Position numbers and translations under genes: made by a program. From Lithospermum erythrorhizon (Eukaryota; Streptophyta; Magnoliopsida; Boraginales; Boraginaceae), in the NCBI GenBank assembly GCA_019722365.1, contig JADFUC010000655.1, positions 124,001-188,000 of the forward strand: a DNA stretch of 64,000 bases, given 5' to 3'. Of the stretch, positions 60,961-64,000 are shown one piece after another; the first letter of the stretch is position 1; each line of letters opens with the position of its first letter. The notes below the pieces were generated by a model. The model was not told the origin of the DNA. It saw nothing but the letters and a program-made list of their open reading frames with translations, and ran no database searches.

Positions 60961-61952
60961 AGTGGCATTTCATTTTGGACCAAATGCTTAACATGTATCG
61001 AATAATAAGATCAACATAGTTTGAGGCTTTGAGCTTGTTTTGCTTCTCGAGGTGAAGTCGACCTATTACTCTAATTAGCAATCTTAATTCAAGACATAGT
61101 CACTTTAAAACATCTTACCATTAAAGGATACACTGTCCACATGGTATCTCACTTTGAAATAAACAGTAGAAAATAAAGGGCTAGTGATTTTTAATTTGCT
61201 TGAGTTTTAATCACAAATGTCAAATTGGTATCTCACTTTTAAATCATCTTTATCTATAACTTATTTGGCATAGATATAAAATGGGTACATTTTGTCTCTA
61301 ACAAAGTAGATATAACCCCCTTATATAATAATACTTAATAAATTGTATAGGTTGTATATTTTCATGGTAAATTATAAATAATAATTATTGTTGTATTATA
61401 GTAACTAACTATTTATTAGTCAAGCTATTGAGTATTGACCAAGAGCACAAAAAATTGAAACACCATTTAAACATTTACATAAATCTCAAGCACCTGCAAA
61501 TAAGTTTTTCCCCATGAAAACTTATCCTTCTTATTTTATTGAAGCTTTTGGTTTTTTAAAGACACATATTAGTGTTTGATTAGTTCCAAAATTAAGCTTG
61601 CGCTTAGAGATGTAAACGAGTCTAGAGGAATCCAAGCTAAAGAATTTTTAGCTCGCTTCATTCACCAACGACGACCTTAGGCTCGGCTCAGCTTGGCGCA
61701 ATGAGCTTTCATCAAGTCGAGTCAATCCCCTATTTCAAAATCAAAATTCAATTGGGTTAACATAAATTTAATTTACTAACCAATTAATAAAAGTAATTAT
61801 TCAGAACAAAATAATCACAAGAAAATGGAAATTATAGCAAAATCTTCATTATAAAAGAGTAATGAGTGATAGAGTTATGAGTTGAAATATGGAAATGATG
61901 AAGAATTAATATGAAGAAGAAGCACACTTGATTGAGAAAAGAAACGCAAATA
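60961..61952. other. Intergenic, AT-rich
   Basis: No gene seen. Near 61606-61730 ATGTAAACGAGTCTAGAGG and GCTCGGCTCAGCTTGGC resemble a dispersed repeat edge also hinted at near 420-530. Confidence 0.4.
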
Positions 61953-61963
61953 TGCTACTTGAG

Positions 61964-61974
61964 GGAATCGAACC
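61964..61974 (-). repeat. B-box / T-arm-like tRNA relic
   Basis: The minus strand reads GGATCCGGGTTCGATTCCCT, which contains GGTTCGATTCC, an exact Pol III B-box and T-arm form. There is no cloverleaf around it, so it is a SINE or tRNA relic and not a tRNA gene. Confidence 0.45.
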
Positions 61975-62272
61975 CGGATCCGCGTGAACAAGCAATGAAG
62001 GGCCAGGATTAGTTGTGATTAACGGATCAGATCAACTCAAAGAATGGACGGCTGAGATTAGTCTTAGAGTTAGTTAGAGACTGTTATATAAATAGGGTCA
62101 TTCTGTAATATTGAACTCTTATGTTTTCATTTTATAATTTTCGATAATAATAAAAATGCTTCCCTCCAAATATATGTATGAATTTTTCCAATTTCTCGAT
62201 GAACCCTAATCAACAAATTCCCTAAATTGAGCTTCGATTAGGCTTAATTGAGTTAAATTGAGCTTGTTTTCA

Positions 62273-62284
62273 TGGTATCAGAAC
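62273..62284 (+). promoter_or_regulatory. Primer-binding site of the copia element
   Basis: TGGTATCAGAAC, directly after the CA that ends the LTR, is complementary to the 3' region of initiator tRNA-Met as in most plant copia elements (usual form TGGTATCAGAGC; one change). Confidence 0.9.
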
Positions 62285-62320
62285 TAAGGAGTTGAAATAT
62301 ATCAATTGATATTCAACGAA

Positions 62321-62813
62321 ATGGCTGAAGTTCAGCAAAATCAAGCTGCAAATGCACAAAATCAGGTTGAAAGTTCTGAAATTAAAATCGATAATCTCAG
62401 GACCGCACTTTCTCTCCGATCATTCTAGTTTAGTTTTAGTGTCGGCATAACTAAATCAAACTATGTTTCATGGAGTAGCGACATGATGATCGCTTAGAAG
62501 CTTAGATAAACTTTGTTTCGTTAATGGAGAAATTGAAACTCCTGCTATAGATCATGTGACATATAAACAATGGCGAAAAGTAAATTCTACATTGATTTCG
62601 TGGATGATGAATGCAATGTCAAGAGATATTGGTCGAGATTTTATGTTTACTGATAATGTTAGAGATTTATGGAATGAAATCAAGGAGCAGTTTGGAGGTA
62701 GTAATGGTCCTAGGGTTTTTGAACTTAGGAGGAGTATCTATACTGCTAAACAAGGAGGAGACAGAGTGCATATATTCTTCAATAAAATAAAAGAGGCTAC
62801 GTGGATGAGTTAA
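62321..62813 (+). pseudogene. copia gag fragment
   Basis: ATG at 62321 opens MAEVQQNQAANAQNQV, but stops follow within about 40 codons. Similarity continues in shifted frame: NYVSWSSDMMIA near 62460, then from 62535 TPAIDHVTYKQWRKVNSTL, ISWMMNAMSRDIGRDFMFTD, DLWNEIKEQFGGSNGPRVFE and LRRSIYTAKQGGDRVHIFFN. This is the copia gag pattern (WxxxNxxvxxWlxxs..vxxxlwxxlxxxfg...r.yeL...l). Frameshifts and stops make it non-functional. No CCHC finger or protease is seen downstream. Confidence 0.85.
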
Positions 62814-64000
62814 CAGGTTAAAACCCGAAATTAATCTATATGTAATAATGAAAAAATGATTTATGTAGTTTTTCATAGATTAGATGAATACGATGCACAA
62901 GGAATCAAATACTATTTCACGGACCTCTATCAACAATGCTAAGACCTATTCTATGATATCAAATGTAGAAAAAAGAAGAGTAGCTGGGCATTTCTGGATC
63001 AATACTAGATATTGCAAAAAATACTTTGATGTAAATAAGACAGCTTACTCCTCGGTAGAGCAGTTTTGTGGTTAGCGCGGATGACTTCACCTTAAACGGG
63101 ATCACGCGAAAGAGTAGGTCATATTAAGCACGGTGCTTTTAAACTTTGCTGATATCTCGATGAAAATTACTATGGATATACGAGTATAAATACAACCATA
63201 ATTTGTGGATATTAAAATGCATACTACATTATTAAACAAAACATATATTTACAATATATGAATAAATGTAGTACTTACATCGCAATGAAAGAAATTCCAC
63301 TAAAGACGCCAAATTACAACTTGAATTTGACTTCCTTCAGCCTCCTTGTCAGAATATCACCGTATATATTCCCAGAAGTTGGTCCAATACTAATTTATGC
63401 TAGTAAACAAGTGATTTAACAAAACTGGGGAAAAACCCCAAAATTCTTGGGAGACTTCGCCAGTGGGCGTGGGGCTACTTTAGGCTCATGGATAAAAATT
63501 TCAAAAACTTACGATGAAATTCCTAAAGTTTGGTTTATAGGGCTAGGTTGCAAGCCCGACATAAGCAACCCGTTATATTAGTTTGACTCGTTAACTCTAT
63601 TAGTTCGTTAAGACACTAATGAGTTGAACTATTTAATTAAGCTAATTAAATAGTAACAGTCAAGATCAATAATCTTTCGCTTATCGATAAATACTAGACA
63701 TTTTAATCAATTAAAATAACTATTTAATCGATTCTATTTGCTCAATCGATATTCTACCATAAAACGTAGAATTCCTTTAATCGAGAAATACATTTCTCAA
63801 TTATATAGTTCTCTTTAATTTCATACATGAAATATATAACCCAACATCACCAGACAGGCGCCGACCTTCTGTGCTCAGATAATAATGTAGTTGTATATCA
63901 ATAATAATTGACCCCAATTACTATTATTATAACGATTAACGAGTAAGATCTAGCAATCGCCATAACCCCTTAAATTATCACGAGGAACCCACACTAGTAA
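62814..64000. other. Unassigned window end
   Basis: No gene supported. The frame at 62884-63075 shows no family features. GGAAAAACCCCAAAATTC.TGGGAGACTTCGCC (63428-63464) and the AT-rich stretch to the end, with several ATCGAT-type words, look repeat-derived. Confidence 0.4.

Larger units (their letters stand above)
62000..62813 (+). mobile_element. 5' end of a second Ty1/copia retrotransposon, truncated
   Basis: An LTR-like stretch with a TATATAAATAG box (62085-62095) ends ..GTTTTCA at 62272. It is followed at once by TGGTATCAGAAC, the standard tRNA-Met primer-binding site, then a gag start at 62321. Similarity to gag fades after about 62813, and no 3' LTR is in the window. The left LTR edge could not be fixed, so 62000 is approximate. 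It may be truncated, or continue in a form too decayed to see. Confidence 0.8.

Noticed and set aside
60367..61081. Overlapping open frames of 70-159 codons on both strands
   Set aside because: Frames are open in five of the six readings because the block is GC-rich and stop-poor. No frame has recognisable motifs.
63045..63120. tRNA-like words (CTCGGTAGAGCAG, GTGGTTAGCGCGG)
   Set aside because: The D-arm-like words are not followed by an anticodon stem or T arm at correct spacing, so no cloverleaf can be drawn.
1..64000. CRISPR arrays, operons, prokaryotic ribosome-binding sites
   Set aside because: Introns, plant gene families and plant transposons show this is nuclear plant DNA; no spaced identical repeats of the CRISPR type were seen.
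1..64000. Biosynthetic cluster around the BAHD gene
   Set aside because: Its neighbours (PF09713 protein, SEC24 copy, IQM) are not metabolic enzymes and lie in different orientations.

Overview
This is a stretch of plant nuclear genome. It is AT-rich, its genes carry GT-AG introns, and it is full of degraded retrotransposons, a CACTA DNA transposon, MITE-like foldbacks and SINE-like fragments. The protein families (IQM calmodulin-binding protein, SEC24, 'plant protein 1589', BAHD acyltransferase) point to a flowering plant and most likely a eudicot. I cannot name the species.

Layout. 1-5.3 kb: AT-rich DNA with a broken replication-protein-A-like gene (about 2.16-4.69 kb). 5.3-10.1 kb: a decayed Ty1/copia retrotransposon on the minus strand with two recognisable LTRs. 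10.1-11.6 kb: unassigned. 11.58-16.18 kb: a CACTA (En/Spm) transposon carrying a decayed TNP1-type gene. 16.2-20.1 kb: nothing clear. 20.14-23.5 kb: an intact eight-coding-exon IQM gene (minus). 23.5-27.6 kb: repeats and one doubtful small gene. 27.6-36.3 kb: a SEC24 COPII-coat gene (plus) whose first seven coding exons read cleanly but whose middle is lost. 38.9-45.3 kb: an intact six-coding-exon gene of the plant-1589 family (PF09713). 46.4-47.8 kb: an intact single-exon BAHD acyltransferase (minus). 47.9-64 kb: gene-poor DNA holding a retroposed insert with 20-bp target duplications, a 587-bp foldback element, a region rich in GAGACGG/GAGTCGG words, and the 5' end of a second copia element with a clear primer-binding site.

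Three genes look functional: IQM, PF09713 and BAHD. They have unrelated roles (calmodulin binding, unknown, and specialised metabolism or phenolamide-type acyl transfer), and nothing suggests they act as a cluster. SEC24, the RPA-like gene and all transposon genes look broken.

I did not find a convincing new biological system. The best leads are the SEC24 copy (possibly still transcribed, with a GC-AG intron, a lost donor, a deleted middle and a duplicated leader intron carrying a MITE), the long foldback at 55.5-56.0 kb with an empty-site copy next to it, and the retroinsert of unknown source at 50.3-50.6 kb. All family assignments are from memory and by eye; no search was run.
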